Positions 1 through 8,588 of a DNA stretch of 64,000 nt are shown here, one piece after another. Positions within the stretch are counted from its first letter, which is position 1. Each line of letters opens with the position of its first letter. Source of the stretch: HKCCE3408 sp039183205 (GTDB lineage Bacteria > Pseudomonadota > Alphaproteobacteria > Rhodobacterales > Rhodobacteraceae); NCBI GenBank assembly GCA_039183205.1, contig JBCDBR010000016.1:16815-80814 (forward strand), written 5' to 3'. The notes under the pieces are model-generated. The model ran no database searches. It was given only the letters and a program-made list of their open reading frames with translations, and was not told where the DNA came from. The translations under genes and the position numbers were made by a program.

Positions 1-315
1 ATTGGCGATATCTGCCCGGCTGCACGAACAAGGATAGAGCAAACCCATGTCGGCCAAGCGTGCCAGGGCCGCGTCCAGCCTTGGGGTGCTATGGGATTGG
101 CGCAGTACAGGCTTGGGCCATGTGATCCCGAGCCAGGCCAGATCCTCAAAGATCAACGCGTCGAATTCCGGCCGTGCGCGGGCTTGGTCGATATCATCGA
201 GCCGAAGAAGAAACGTCCCGCCCGCCGCTTGCGCAAGGTCCCAGGCCATCAATGCCGAATAGGCATGGCCCAAATGCAATGGCCCGGTGGGCGATGGCGC
301 GAACCGGGTGATCAA
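1..315 (-). CDS. gluQ: Glutamyl-Q tRNA(Asp) synthetase, N-terminal part (cut by window edge)
   Basis: This enzyme family attaches glutamate to queuosine-34 of tRNA(Asp) in the cytoplasm. The 105 visible codons contain the class I synthetase signature FAPSPTGPLHLGHAYSAL and the start of the zinc-ligand segment (CSCSRAD), which marks GluQ rather than full-length GltX. No ATG lies in frame. The best start is TTG at 315, giving a TTGA overlap with the stop of the upstream methyltransferase, so the two are probably co-transcribed. The C-terminus lies outside the window. GluQ is favoured over GltX by the short N-terminus and the zinc motif; full-length sequence would settle it. Confidence 0.85.
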   Translation of the reverse strand, partial: MITRFAPSPTGPLHLGHAYSALMAWDLAQAAGGTFLLRLDDIDQARARPEFDALIFEDLAWLGITWPKPVLRQSHSTPRLDAALARLADMGLLYPCSCSRADIAN

Positions 316-929
316 CGTCGCTGAAGCACATAAACGCTGGAGCCCATTTCCTTTGCCTTCAAATGCGGCCCGTAAGCCTCAGAAATCAGCGTGGCCGGGC
401 CATGTGTGGCGGCTGCCAGCGCCTCTTGATATGTCTCATCGGCCAAAGTGGCATCGTTATAGCTCAAGGCAAGAAAGCCGCCCGGCGCCAGGCAATCCAA
501 AAGTGTCGCGAGCATATCGGGGGGCGCGGCACCAAGGCTGATGACACCGGTTGCCGTGATCGCCGCGTAATCGCCAGGTGTGACCGCCTGCGGCGCGCCC
601 GGCTCCGATGCCCACAGCTTGTCGTAAACGCCCTTTGCTTCGGCCTCGGCCAGCATGCGGGGATTAATGTCAGTGCCGTGCAGGTTGGCGTAACCCGCTT
701 GCTGCAACGCTTGGCCGGAAAGGCCGGTGCCGCAGCCGTAATCGAGGATGGCCGCGTCGAATTTCGGAAATGCACGCGCCAGGGCATCGGCCACCCGGAC
801 CGGGGTGAGATAGCCCGCGCCGATGACATCCGCATCGTAGCGTTCGGCCCAATCATCATAGATGGCCTGGGTCTCGGCCACGCTGCGGGGCTTCCAAAGG
901 TTGGGATCAAAACCGTCTTGCTCTGCCAT
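312..929 (-). CDS. Class I SAM-dependent methyltransferase
   Basis: A 205-aa soluble protein with the Rossmann methyltransferase motif I ILDYGCGTGLSG at about residues 61-72 and the acidic end of strand 2 (HGTDINPRML). The N-terminal segment AIYDDWAERYD is typical of small UbiE/BioC-like methyltransferases. The substrate cannot be read from sequence. Its stop overlaps the TTG start of gluQ, and trmFO lies 67 bp upstream on the same strand, so it sits in a string of tRNA-modification genes. That context makes a tRNA or cofactor substrate possible but does not show it. Confidence 0.85.
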   Translation of the reverse strand: MAEQDGFDPNLWKPRSVAETQAIYDDWAERYDADVIGAGYLTPVRVADALARAFPKFDAAILDYGCGTGLSGQALQQAGYANLHGTDINPRMLAEAEAKGVYDKLWASEPGAPQAVTPGDYAAITATGVISLGAAPPDMLATLLDCLAPGGFLALSYNDATLADETYQEALAAATHGPATLISEAYGPHLKAKEMGSSVYVLQRR

Positions 930-996
930 GACGCGACCCTAGCGGGCGGCGCGCAACCGGTCCAGTCAAGGCACGGTGATCGCGCATTATGCCTGT

Positions 997-2349
997 TCAG
1001 GCCGCGCGCGCGGTGCCCGCGGCCAACCACTCGGCCCAGGCAAGTTTGGCGCGCGCAGTATAGGCGCGGTATCTTTCGCGTCGGCCTTTGCGACCGCACT
1101 TCAAGCCGTCGACGGGTTTGAACAAGCCAAAATTCACATTCATCGGTTGAAAGGTTTTGGCCTCCGCCCCGCCTGTGATGTGATGGATCAGCGCGCCCAT
1201 CGCCGAGACATCCGGGACAGGCGGCAAATCGCGGCCTTGGAGCTCGGCACTTGCCATACGTCCAGCCAAAAGCCCCATAGCGGCCGATTCCACATAGCCC
1301 TCAACCCCGGTGATCTGTCCGGCAAACCGCAGATGGGGCTGCGTGCGCAGGCGCATTTGATCATCCAAAAGCGTGGGCGCGTTCATAAAGGTATTCCGGT
1401 GAATACCGCCCAAACGCGCAAAGGCGGCATCCTCTAGCCCGGGGATCATACGGAAAACAGAGGTTTGCGCGCCGTACTTCATCTTGGTCTGGAAGCCAAC
1501 GATGTTGAAAAGCGTGCCAAGCGCATTGTCGCGGCGCAGCTGCACGATGGCATGGGGTTTGATATCGGGCGCATGTGGATTGGTCAGGCCCACGGGCTTC
1601 ATCGGCCCGTATCGCAAGGTGTCTCGGCCGCGTTCGGCCATCACTTCAATCGGCAAGCAGCCATCGAAGTACCCGGCGGTTTCATCCGGCCTAAACTCGG
1701 TCTTTTCGGCCGCCAAGAGCGCATCGATAAAGGCTTCATAGACGTCGCGGTCCATGGGGCAGTTGAGATAAGCGCGCCGCTCTGCCTCGGTTTCCCCCTT
1801 GTCATAGCGTGACTGGGCCCAGGCAATGTCCATATCGATCGTGTCGGCATGCACAATCGGCGCAATGGCGTCGAAAAAGGCCAAGCTGTCTTGTCCGGTC
1901 TGCGCCGCGATCGCCTGAGCCAATGGCGTCGAGGTTAGCGGCCCCGTTGCGACAATGGCGGGTGTCTGCGGCAAGGCGGTGATTTCGCCATGCTCTATCT
2001 GGATGCGGGGATGGGCATCGATCCGCGCGGTCACAGCGGCGGCAAAGGCCTCTCGGTCGACGGCCAGGGCGCCACCGGCGGGCAAACGATGCGCATCGGC
2101 GCAAGCCATGATCAGGCTGCCGGCCTGGCGCATTTCCCAATGCAAAAGTCCCACCGCGTTTTCGTCGTGATCGTCGGACCGGAAGGAGTTTGAACAGACC
2201 ATCTCGGCCAGATGGCCGGTTTGATGCGCGAAGGTGCCAGTCTGCGGTCGCATTTCATGCAGCACGACCTCTTGGCCGGTCTCGGCCGCTTGCCACGCCG
2301 CTTCTGATCCGGCCATGCCGCCGCCGATGATATGAAGGGGATCTGCCAT
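997..2349 (-). CDS. trmFO: Methylenetetrahydrofolate-tRNA-(uracil-5-)-methyltransferase TrmFO
   Basis: A FAD- and folate-dependent enzyme that makes ribothymidine at position 54 of tRNA. The 450-aa product begins with the dinucleotide-binding motif IIGGGMAGSEAAW, followed by the family segment MVCSNSFRSD and a second conserved cysteine in YLNCPMDRD. Length matches the family. The ATG at 2349 places the FAD motif next to the N-terminus as usual; an ATG at 2370 would add seven residues. Both lie downstream of the stop of the upstream membrane-protein gene. TrmFO replaces SAM-dependent TrmA in most alphaproteobacteria. Confidence 0.95.
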   Translation of the reverse strand: MADPLHIIGGGMAGSEAAWQAAETGQEVVLHEMRPQTGTFAHQTGHLAEMVCSNSFRSDDHDENAVGLLHWEMRQAGSLIMACADAHRLPAGGALAVDREAFAAAVTARIDAHPRIQIEHGEITALPQTPAIVATGPLTSTPLAQAIAAQTGQDSLAFFDAIAPIVHADTIDMDIAWAQSRYDKGETEAERRAYLNCPMDRDVYEAFIDALLAAEKTEFRPDETAGYFDGCLPIEVMAERGRDTLRYGPMKPVGLTNPHAPDIKPHAIVQLRRDNALGTLFNIVGFQTKMKYGAQTSVFRMIPGLEDAAFARLGGIHRNTFMNAPTLLDDQMRLRTQPHLRFAGQITGVEGYVESAAMGLLAGRMASAELQGRDLPPVPDVSAMGALIHHITGGAEAKTFQPMNVNFGLFKPVDGLKCGRKGRRERYRAYTARAKLAWAEWLAAGTARAA

Positions 2350-2386
2350 GGCGACGGGATATCGCGCCATGGCAGATTTGAAAAGG

Positions 2387-2998
2387 TCAGCTGGATTCGG
2401 CGTAATCGAGGAAGATGTTGTCGATCTCGTCTGAGGCCAATGGCGCCCGCAGGTCAATGGGCCGCGTCATCTGGCGTTTGGCACGCACCTCGGCCAAATC
2501 GGTGACGCCTTCGGTCACGCGTGGCTGGGGTGTGATCGCACTGAGCGTTTCCGGCCGCGCGGCAGAGGCGACAGGCGCCACGGCGATGCGGCGCGGCTTT
2601 ACCTTGCCCATGGGGCGGCGTGTGCTGCGGGCCGGTGCGGGATAGGTCAGCAGCAACGCCGCAATCAGTGCCAGATCACGCCAGAACGGCGCCAGATCGC
2701 CGCCACCGACAGGCGTGACAAACGCGATCAAGGCGGCACAGAAGGTAATCAGGCCCAAGGCCAAGGCCGCCGCCCGCGTCCGATAGCCGACCATGATCAT
2801 ATAGCTGAGGCTAAAGATGATGATGCCGGACAAAACGGCGGCGACTTGCGGTTCAGCGATATGCGCCAACAGGGCTACAAAGTCCGTACCTGGAATAAAT
2901 CCGACAGCAACAGCGATGAAATACGACCCGATGAGTGTGCGGAGCAAGGTTTTCCCGTTGCGCTCCTCTCTGGTCTTGTTGGTTTTGGCAGCTTGCAT
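2387..2998 (-). CDS. DoxX-like integral membrane protein
   Basis: A 203-aa protein with four predicted membrane segments (roughly residues 20-42, 52-71, 75-95 and 105-119) and a basic, probably cytoplasmic C-terminal tail of about 85 residues. The segment FWRDLALIAALLLTY resembles the last helix of DoxX proteins, but the family call is tentative and the long tail is not part of DoxX. The start is supported by AAGGAA about seven bases upstream of the ATG. It lies 37 bp upstream of trmFO on the same strand. Function unknown. Confidence 0.7.
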   Translation of the reverse strand: MQAAKTNKTREERNGKTLLRTLIGSYFIAVAVGFIPGTDFVALLAHIAEPQVAAVLSGIIIFSLSYMIMVGYRTRAAALALGLITFCAALIAFVTPVGGGDLAPFWRDLALIAALLLTYPAPARSTRRPMGKVKPRRIAVAPVASAARPETLSAITPQPRVTEGVTDLAEVRAKRQMTRPIDLRAPLASDEIDNIFLDYAESS

Positions 2999-3066
2999 GT
3001 GGCATTTCCTTCAGCGAATAAGCTTGAGAAAAAATGCACCAGTTACGAGGGGTTGTACCAAGGCGT

Positions 3067-3079
3067 GTCATATTATGAC
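3067..3079. promoter_or_regulatory. 13-bp perfect palindrome, possible operator
   Basis: GTCATA-T-TATGAC is a perfect 6+1+6 inverted repeat in the gap between the DoxX-like gene and the VOC gene, about 70 bp upstream of the former. Size and position suit a repressor site. No cognate regulator is adjacent, and the remainder of the 250-bp gap shows no gene. Confidence 0.3.
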
Positions 3080-3251
3080 GACGCTCGTTGAGACCGTTCG
3101 CGTGAAAAGCGGCAGGATTGTGAAGCGATTTGGGCAATATTGCTGCACTTCATGTCGGCAAGATGGCAAAATCTCCGTGGTTGGCAGATTGGCGCTGCAA
3201 AGACGACAATTAACGAGATGGTGATCCGTGCCGGACCGGCGCGCGGGTCTT

Positions 3252-3626
3252 CTATGGCCCGATCAGATCCCACCGATTACCGTACAAATCCTGAAAGACC
3301 GCGACGCGGCCATAGGGCTCATCCCGTGGCGTTTCTTCGAACGTGACACCGGAGGTTTGCATATGCGCGGCGGTTTTGTCGAAATCATCGACATGCAGGA
3401 AATAGGCCACGCGTCCGCCTGCGGCCCGTCCGATCGACGCGATCTGATCGTCGACGGCGCGGGCGATCAGAAACTGGGTCATGGCGCCGGGCGGTGCCAT
3501 CCGCACCCATCGCTTGCCGCCGCCGAGATCGGTATCCTCGACGAGGTTCCAGCCGAGTGCGGTGCTAAACCATGAAATGGCCTCGTCGTAATCGCGCGCG
3601 AGATATGTCACGCAGGCCAGCCTCAC
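3252..3626 (-). CDS. VOC (glyoxalase/dioxygenase-fold) family protein
   Basis: A 124-aa protein that fits one vicinal-oxygen-chelate domain: the opening YLARDYDEAISWFSTALGW and the closing FQDLYGNRWDLIGP are characteristic of the superfamily. Members include glyoxalases, extradiol dioxygenases and antibiotic-binding proteins, and the substrate cannot be chosen here. The longest reading uses a GTG start at 3626 with no clear ribosome binding site. It lies 36 bp downstream of the gyrA stop on the same strand. Confidence 0.8.
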   Translation of the reverse strand: MRLACVTYLARDYDEAISWFSTALGWNLVEDTDLGGGKRWVRMAPPGAMTQFLIARAVDDQIASIGRAAGGRVAYFLHVDDFDKTAAHMQTSGVTFEETPRDEPYGRVAVFQDLYGNRWDLIGP

Positions 3627-3662
3627 CAGATCGCGCGGTGCGGCAGTTCGGGCCGGAGGAGG

Positions 3663-6407
3663 CTAGGCATCGCCGGCATCAGCCGCTTCGCCATCGGCTT
3701 GATCGTCCTCATCTTGATCGGCGATCCACGCGACGCTGACAACCTCTTCACCTGAAGCGGTGTTGAAGACTTTCACGCCGCCGGCGCTCCGGGACCTGAA
3801 GGAAATTCCATCGACCGGAACGCGAATTGACTGACCCGTCGACGTGGCAAGCATAATCTGATCTTCGAGCGTGACCGGGAAGGAGGCCACGATAGCCCCG
3901 CCCCGCATCGCTTTGTCGATCGCCGCCACGCCCATGCCGCCGCGTCCGCGCACAGGATAGTCATGGCTAGACGACAGTTTGCCCAATCCGCCCGCGGTGA
4001 TGGTCAAGATCAGGTCTTCGGCGGCGGACATCTCGGCATAGCGCTCGGTGCTCAGCTCCCCCTCGGCGACATCCTCTTCGTCGTTTTCGGGGTCTTCGGT
4101 CACACCCGCCATCAATCGGCGCTGTTTCAGGTAAGACGCGCGTTCTTCGGAGGTCGCATCAAAATGCCGGATCACCGCCATGGAGACGACCTTGTCTTTG
4201 CCCGAGAGCTTGATGCCGCGCACCCCGGTGGAGGATCGGCCTTGGAACACCCGCACATCGGTGGTCGGGAATCGGATCGCCCGGCCGGCATCACTCACCA
4301 GCATCACGTCGTCATCCTCGGTCGCGATACGCGCATTGACCATCGAGACGCTGCCATCTTCGGGCAGTTTCATCGCGATCTTGCCGTTGCGCATGACATT
4401 GGTGAAATCGCTTAGCTGATTGCGCCGCACGTCGCCGGCCGATGTGGCAAAGACGATCTGTAATTCATCCCATTCTGTTTCATCACGATCGACAGGCATC
4501 ACCGCCGCCAGCGATGTGCCCGGCTCAATGGGCAGAATATTGACCAGCGCCTTACCCCGAGAGGTGCGACCGCCTTGCGGCAGGCGCCAAGTCTTAAGTT
4601 TGTAGACCATGCCCGAGGTCGTAAAGATCAAAAGCGGCGTATGCGTATTGGCCACAAAGAGGTTCGTGACAACGTCATCCTCTTTCATCGAGCCGCCGCT
4701 CAGCCCCTTGCCGCCGCGCTTTTGCGCCCGGAACTCAGCCAGTGGCGTGCGTTTGATATAGCCGCCCGCGGTCACAGTCACGACCATGTCTTCGCGCTCG
4801 ATCAGGTCCTCGTCTTCCATATCGCCGGACCAATCGACGATTTCTGTCCGACGCGGGACAGCAAATTTTTCGCGCACTTCGTTCAGTTCGTCGCGAATGA
4901 TCGCCAAAATCCGATCGCGGGAGGCGAGGATTGCCAGGTAATCTTTGATCTTTTCGGCCAGTTCTTCGAGCTCGTCCGTGACCTCCTTGACCCCGATCTG
5001 TGTCAGGCGCTGCAAACGAAGCTCCAAGATCGCGCGCGCTTGGGTTTCAGACAGGTTATAGGTCCCGTCCTCGTTCATCTTATGGGTCGGGTCGTCGATC
5101 AGCCGGATGTAATCGGCAATGTCCTGGGCCGGCCAGCGCCGCTCCATCAGCTTGACGCGGGCTTCGGGCGCATCGGCAGAGCCCCGGATGGTGGCGACCA
5201 CCTCATCGACATTGCTGACCGCGACGGCCAAACCACAGAGGATATGGGCCCGTTCGCGCGCTTTGCGCAGCTCAAACGCAGTTCGCCGCGCGACAACCTC
5301 TTCGCGAAACTCTAAAAACGCTGTCAAAAAGCCGCGCAATGTTAACTGTTCAGGACGGCCGCCATTGAGCGCCAGCATGTTGCAGCCAAACGATGTCTGC
5401 ATCTGCGAAAACCGGAAGAGCTGATTCAGCACCACTTCGGGCGTTGCGTCGCGTTTCAGCTCAATGACCACTCGTACGCCGATCCGGTCCGATTCGTCCG
5501 CGATGCCGGAGATGCCATCGATCTTCTTGTCGCGAACCAAATCGGCGATCCGTTCCACCATCGACGCCTTGTTCACCTGATAGGGAACCTCATCGATGAC
5601 GATCGCATATCGATCCTTGCGCACCTCTTCGACCCGCGTTTTGGCCCGGACAATGACTGAACCGCGACCTTCAAGATAAGCTTTTCGCGCCCCTGACCGG
5701 CCCAGCATGATCCCACCGGTCGGGAAATCGGGGCCGGGAATGAACTCGATCAATTGCTCAGAGCTGAGATCAGGGTCCGCGATCAAGGCCAAGGTGGCAT
5801 CGATCACCTCGCCCAGATTATGCGGCGGGATATTCGTGGCCATGCCAACGGCGATCCCGCCTGCGCCATTGACCAGCATGTTCGGGAACCGCGCCGGCAA
5901 AACGGTTGGTTCCTCGTCCTTGCCGTCGTAATTGTCTTGGAAATCGACCGTGTCCTTGTCGATATCCGCCAGCAAATAATTCGCCGCCTCGGCCATTCGC
6001 ACTTCGGTATAGCGAAAGGCCGCCGGTGGATCGCCATCCATCGAGCCAAAATTGCCCTGCCCATCAAGCAGGGGCAGCGACATGGAAAAATCCTGCGTCA
6101 TGCGGACCAGCGCATCGTAGATCGCGGCGTCGCCATGGGGGTGATATTTGCCCATCGTGTCGGCCACGGGGCGCGATGATTTCCGCGTCGCCTTATCGAA
6201 TGTGTTGCCGACCTCATTCATGGCGTACAAAATTCGCCGATGAACGGGTTTCAGCCCGTCACGCAGGTCAGGAATAGCGCGTGAGATGATCACGCTCATC
6301 GCATAGTCGATGAACGAGTTCTTCATCTCTTTCGAGATGTCGATGGACGGGCCACTATATCGCGGTGTTTCGTCCGTATTTTCAGGGGGTTCTGGCGTAT
6401 CGCTCAC
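3663..6407 (-). CDS. gyrA: DNA gyrase subunit A
   Basis: The breakage-reunion subunit of DNA gyrase, which introduces negative supercoils with GyrB. The 914-aa protein carries the winged-helix segment with KYHPHGDAAIYD, the catalytic tyrosine in AAFRYTEVRM (about Y133), the GyrA box QKRGGKG in the C-terminal beta-pinwheel, and an acidic tail. Length is normal. The residue equivalent to E. coli Ser83 is alanine (about A94), a state also reported for some other alphaproteobacteria. A promoter with a -35 TTGATA and a -10 TAAATA lies just upstream. Confidence 0.98.
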   Translation of the reverse strand: MSDTPEPPENTDETPRYSGPSIDISKEMKNSFIDYAMSVIISRAIPDLRDGLKPVHRRILYAMNEVGNTFDKATRKSSRPVADTMGKYHPHGDAAIYDALVRMTQDFSMSLPLLDGQGNFGSMDGDPPAAFRYTEVRMAEAANYLLADIDKDTVDFQDNYDGKDEEPTVLPARFPNMLVNGAGGIAVGMATNIPPHNLGEVIDATLALIADPDLSSEQLIEFIPGPDFPTGGIMLGRSGARKAYLEGRGSVIVRAKTRVEEVRKDRYAIVIDEVPYQVNKASMVERIADLVRDKKIDGISGIADESDRIGVRVVIELKRDATPEVVLNQLFRFSQMQTSFGCNMLALNGGRPEQLTLRGFLTAFLEFREEVVARRTAFELRKARERAHILCGLAVAVSNVDEVVATIRGSADAPEARVKLMERRWPAQDIADYIRLIDDPTHKMNEDGTYNLSETQARAILELRLQRLTQIGVKEVTDELEELAEKIKDYLAILASRDRILAIIRDELNEVREKFAVPRRTEIVDWSGDMEDEDLIEREDMVVTVTAGGYIKRTPLAEFRAQKRGGKGLSGGSMKEDDVVTNLFVANTHTPLLIFTTSGMVYKLKTWRLPQGGRTSRGKALVNILPIEPGTSLAAVMPVDRDETEWDELQIVFATSAGDVRRNQLSDFTNVMRNGKIAMKLPEDGSVSMVNARIATEDDDVMLVSDAGRAIRFPTTDVRVFQGRSSTGVRGIKLSGKDKVVSMAVIRHFDATSEERASYLKQRRLMAGVTEDPENDEEDVAEGELSTERYAEMSAAEDLILTITAGGLGKLSSSHDYPVRGRGGMGVAAIDKAMRGGAIVASFPVTLEDQIMLATSTGQSIRVPVDGISFRSRSAGGVKVFNTASGEEVVSVAWIADQDEDDQADGEAADAGDA

Positions 6408-6436
6408 AGTGTTTTGTCGCTTCGCTCGTCGGCCTA

Positions 6437-6466
6437 TATTTAGTTGATACCGAGTATAATATCAAC
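6437..6466 (-). promoter_or_regulatory. Predicted gyrA promoter overlapping an inverted repeat
   Basis: On the minus strand TTGATA (6465-6460), a 17-bp spacer and TAAATA (6442-6437) form a good sigma-70-type promoter about 30 bp before the gyrA ATG. The -35 and spacer are covered by an inverted repeat with arms GTTGATA (6443-6449) and TATCAAC (6460-6466). The repeat could bind a regulator, or could be a by-product of promoter composition. Confidence 0.5.
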
Positions 6467-6608
6467 CGCATATGGGGTGCAATGCCTTGCCCATCGCGCT
6501 TTTAGCAGCACTCGTGGGAGGCTGCTAGTACGCTGTTTTCGTTGCTTCTTAAGCTTTCCGCTGCAACCCTTTGTGGGAAGGCAGGGGTTTTAGAGCAAGA
6601 GGTGAGCG

Positions 6609-6896
6609 ATGCCATATCAAAAAGACACCCCAAAAACCGAAACCGAATTGATGCTGAAAGGCTATGGTCTGACGACGGCAGAGATGTTCTATCACATGCC
6701 CGATTACCGCTCGGTCCTGAACAGTTTTCTCTGGCAAGACTATGATCTGGCGCCGGATTACCCGCGCTTATTTGAGTTCATCGAGTTTTGGCACGAAAAG
6801 ATCGAAGGCCCGCTGCATTCGGTGCGGTTTACACATCGCAAGATGATCGCACCGGGCCGTTGGCGCAGCGTTGTGGGTGAGTTCAACTGTGCCTAG
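6609..6896 (+). CDS. usg: Usg family protein
   Basis: A 95-aa soluble protein matching the small Usg-like family found in alphaproteobacteria: it begins with a short polar stretch and continues LKGYGLTTAEMFYHMPDYRSVL, then a W- and F-rich middle and the segment FTHRKMIAPGRWR. The biochemical role of Usg is not known. The start follows AGAGGTGAGCG, a good ribosome binding site. The gene is divergent from gyrA, and its last 14 bp overlap the end of the convergent dsbB-like gene. Confidence 0.85.
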   Translation: MPYQKDTPKTETELMLKGYGLTTAEMFYHMPDYRSVLNSFLWQDYDLAPDYPRLFEFIEFWHEKIEGPLHSVRFTHRKMIAPGRWRSVVGEFNCA

Positions 6897-7365
6897 GGGC
6901 AGGGCGCCGAATCGCGGTGAGCCAAAGCAACGCTAAAGCGGCGCAGGCGACGGCATTCCAACTGGCCATCGACAGGCCCAGGATATGCAGCGCGGCTTCG
7001 TCGCAGAGCACAATCTGTGGGCCGGTTGAAAAATCCAAAAGATCCGCGCCGGTCATCACGCTGAGGTCTTGCGCGGCCGATCCGGCGCAGGTGGAGGGTC
7101 CTTCCCACCAGCCGCGTTCGACGCCGGTATGAAAGACGGCCAAGCCGGTATTGGCCGCCATGGCCAGGGCGCCAGCTGCGGCCAGCGCGATATGCGGCAG
7201 GGCCAGGCCGACCGCGCCCAATGCGATGGCGATCACATGTGGCCAGCGCTGCCAAAGGCACATCGCGCAGGGCAAATAGCCGCCAATATACTGAAAGCCG
7301 TAGGCCGATCCCAGAACGAGCAATGAGCCAAGCGCCGCCAACCCGATGATTTGCGCACGGCTCAT
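6883..7365 (-). CDS. dsbB: DsbB-like disulfide bond formation protein
   Basis: An inner-membrane protein of 160 aa that would pass electrons from a periplasmic thiol oxidase to quinone. It has four membrane segments, the first periplasmic CxxC in LPCAMCLWQRWPH, and a second cysteine pair in the later loop (STCAGSA and IVLCDEAA), as in DsbB. No DsbA gene is adjacent. Its ATG overlaps the stop of the upstream yqaA-like gene by four bases (ATGA), pointing to translational coupling. Confidence 0.85.
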   Translation of the reverse strand: MSRAQIIGLAALGSLLVLGSAYGFQYIGGYLPCAMCLWQRWPHVIAIALGAVGLALPHIALAAAGALAMAANTGLAVFHTGVERGWWEGPSTCAGSAAQDLSVMTGADLLDFSTGPQIVLCDEAALHILGLSMASWNAVACAALALLWLTAIRRPAPRHS

Positions 7366-7973
7366 AAATACCTCAGTAAAAAGAACCCACCGATCAACAA
7401 CATAAAGAACAAGGTGAACATGAGGCCGAGGCGCTTTTCAATGAAGTCCTTGATCGGCTCACCGAATTTCCACAAAAGCCCGGCAATGATGAAAAACCGA
7501 ATGCCACGTGCAACGATCGAGGTGACGATAAAGGTGCCCATCGGCATGCCCGTCCAGCCCGACATGATGGTGATCACCTTATAGGGAAAGGGCGTGATGC
7601 CCGCGCCGAGAACGGCCCAAAACCCGAAATCGTTAAAGCGCGCGTTGAAATCCTCGACCGCGGTTTCTTTGCCCAGGGCTTCGAAGATCGGTCGGCCGAT
7701 TTCCTCGAACGCGAAAAAGCCGATCCCGTAACCGGCAATGCCGCCCAGAACGGAGGCCACGAGGCACACACCGGCGATCAAAAACGCCCGATGCGGTGCT
7801 GCGATGATCATCGGGATCATGATCAAATCGGGCGGTATGGGAAAGAAGGAGCTTTCGATGAAGCTGATAAAGGCTAAAAACCAAAGCGCGTGGCGATGCG
7901 CAGCAAGGCCCAAAGTCCAATCGTAAAGCCTACGCAGCAAACCACATCTCCAGAAACTTTGCAGCTGCGGCAT
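7362..7973 (-). CDS. YqaA/DedA-type inner-membrane protein
   Basis: About 203 aa with several membrane helices and the SNARE-associated/DedA-type features: ESSFFPIPPDL near residue 40, a glycine-rich segment GGIAGYGIGF, and GAGITPFPYKVITIMSG. Members of this superfamily include lipid scramblases and flippases, but the YqaA branch is poorly characterised. The ATG at 7973 puts the first helix in the usual place; an ATG at 8003 would add ten polar residues. It is coupled to dsbB by a 4-bp overlap and starts shortly after tRNA-Leu on the other strand. Confidence 0.8.
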   Translation of the reverse strand: MPQLQSFWRCGLLRRLYDWTLGLAAHRHALWFLAFISFIESSFFPIPPDLIMIPMIIAAPHRAFLIAGVCLVASVLGGIAGYGIGFFAFEEIGRPIFEALGKETAVEDFNARFNDFGFWAVLGAGITPFPYKVITIMSGWTGMPMGTFIVTSIVARGIRFFIIAGLLWKFGEPIKDFIEKRLGLMFTLFFMLLIGGFFLLRYL

Positions 7974-8045
7974 GCCCGATTGACCTGCATCCGTCAATGG
8001 CATGGATTGACGCCGGCGGGGTGGGGGGCTAAGGCGAGGCTCTGG

Positions 8046-8130
8046 GCCCGAGTGGCGGAATTGGTAGACGCAGGGGATTCAAAATCCCCCGCCGCAAGGC
8101 TTGTCGGTTCGAGTCCGACCTCGGGTACCA
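8046..8130 (+). tRNA. tRNA-Leu (anticodon CAA)
   Basis: An 85-nt type II tRNA with acceptor arms GCCCGAG and CTCGGGT, an encoded CCA end, a GGTTCGAGTCC T-arm, a long variable arm, and the anticodon loop TTCAAAA between GGGGA and TCCCC, giving CAA (reads UUG). tRNA-Leu genes are frequent integration sites, and the stretch immediately downstream is the most accessory-looking part of the window. Confidence 0.96.
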
Positions 8131-8368
8131 GATTGTTTTCGAGCAATTCCCCGTCCATGGCCAGCGTGGATAAAGACCCACAAAATCACTGGTTCCAAAC
8201 GACGTGCCCCCGCTTTCTCGATTTGTGAATTCTCTGTTCGCTTCGCCGTTGAAGAAAAGAAAAGATGCGCGTTCCGGTGCTGAGCGCACGGGCGGTTGCC
8301 AAGTGGGCCGGTAGACCCTCGACTGCACGTCGCCATCGCCGTTTCCGTCGCTCCCATCGAATTCGACT

Positions 8369-8391
8369 GAGATTGCTTCGTCAGCAATCTC
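8369..8391. repeat. Hairpin with 9-bp perfect arms
   Basis: GAGATTGCT (8369-8377), loop TCGTC, AGCAATCTC (8383-8391). The right arm lies inside the first copy of the tandem 25-bp repeat that follows. It may be part of a terminator or recombination region, but there is no T-tract. Confidence 0.45.
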
Positions 8392-8430
8392 CAGCTGCTC
8401 GATAATCAGCAATCTCCAGCGGCTCGATAA
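8381..8430. repeat. Tandem duplication, 2 x 25 bp
   Basis: Positions 8381-8405 and 8406-8430 are head-to-tail copies differing at a single base (CCAGCTGC against CCAGCGGC). Only two copies are present. This looks like a recent local slippage or recombination product in non-coding DNA. Confidence 0.75.
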
Positions 8431-8588
8431 AAGGGTCTTGCGCATTATATGGCATGTCATCACCACAATTGGTGACGCGATAAAGATAGTATAAAAATCC
8501 TATTTCTGGGGAATGCGGAAAAAAATCCTCACACATTGGATTGCGAGATTGCGAGTAGTTTGACAAGCCGGGCCCATGCGGGTTTCAG

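Larger units (their letters stand above)
8131..8588. other. Gene-free stretch downstream of tRNA-Leu
   Basis: No convincing coding sequence is seen in these 458 bp. AT content is higher than in the neighbouring housekeeping genes, especially from 8430 onward. It holds a hairpin and a tandem repeat (listed separately) and a short inverted repeat TCACC/GGTGA near 8460. Apparent reading frames on the minus strand are translations of the tRNA complement. No integrase remnant or second copy of the tRNA 3' end was noticed. Confidence 0.6.

Noticed and set aside
8029..8466. Minus-strand frames across tRNA-Leu with an R-G-R-T-R-T-D-like peptide
   Set aside because: This is the well-known spurious translation of the tRNA complement; no ribosome binding site or homologous domain.
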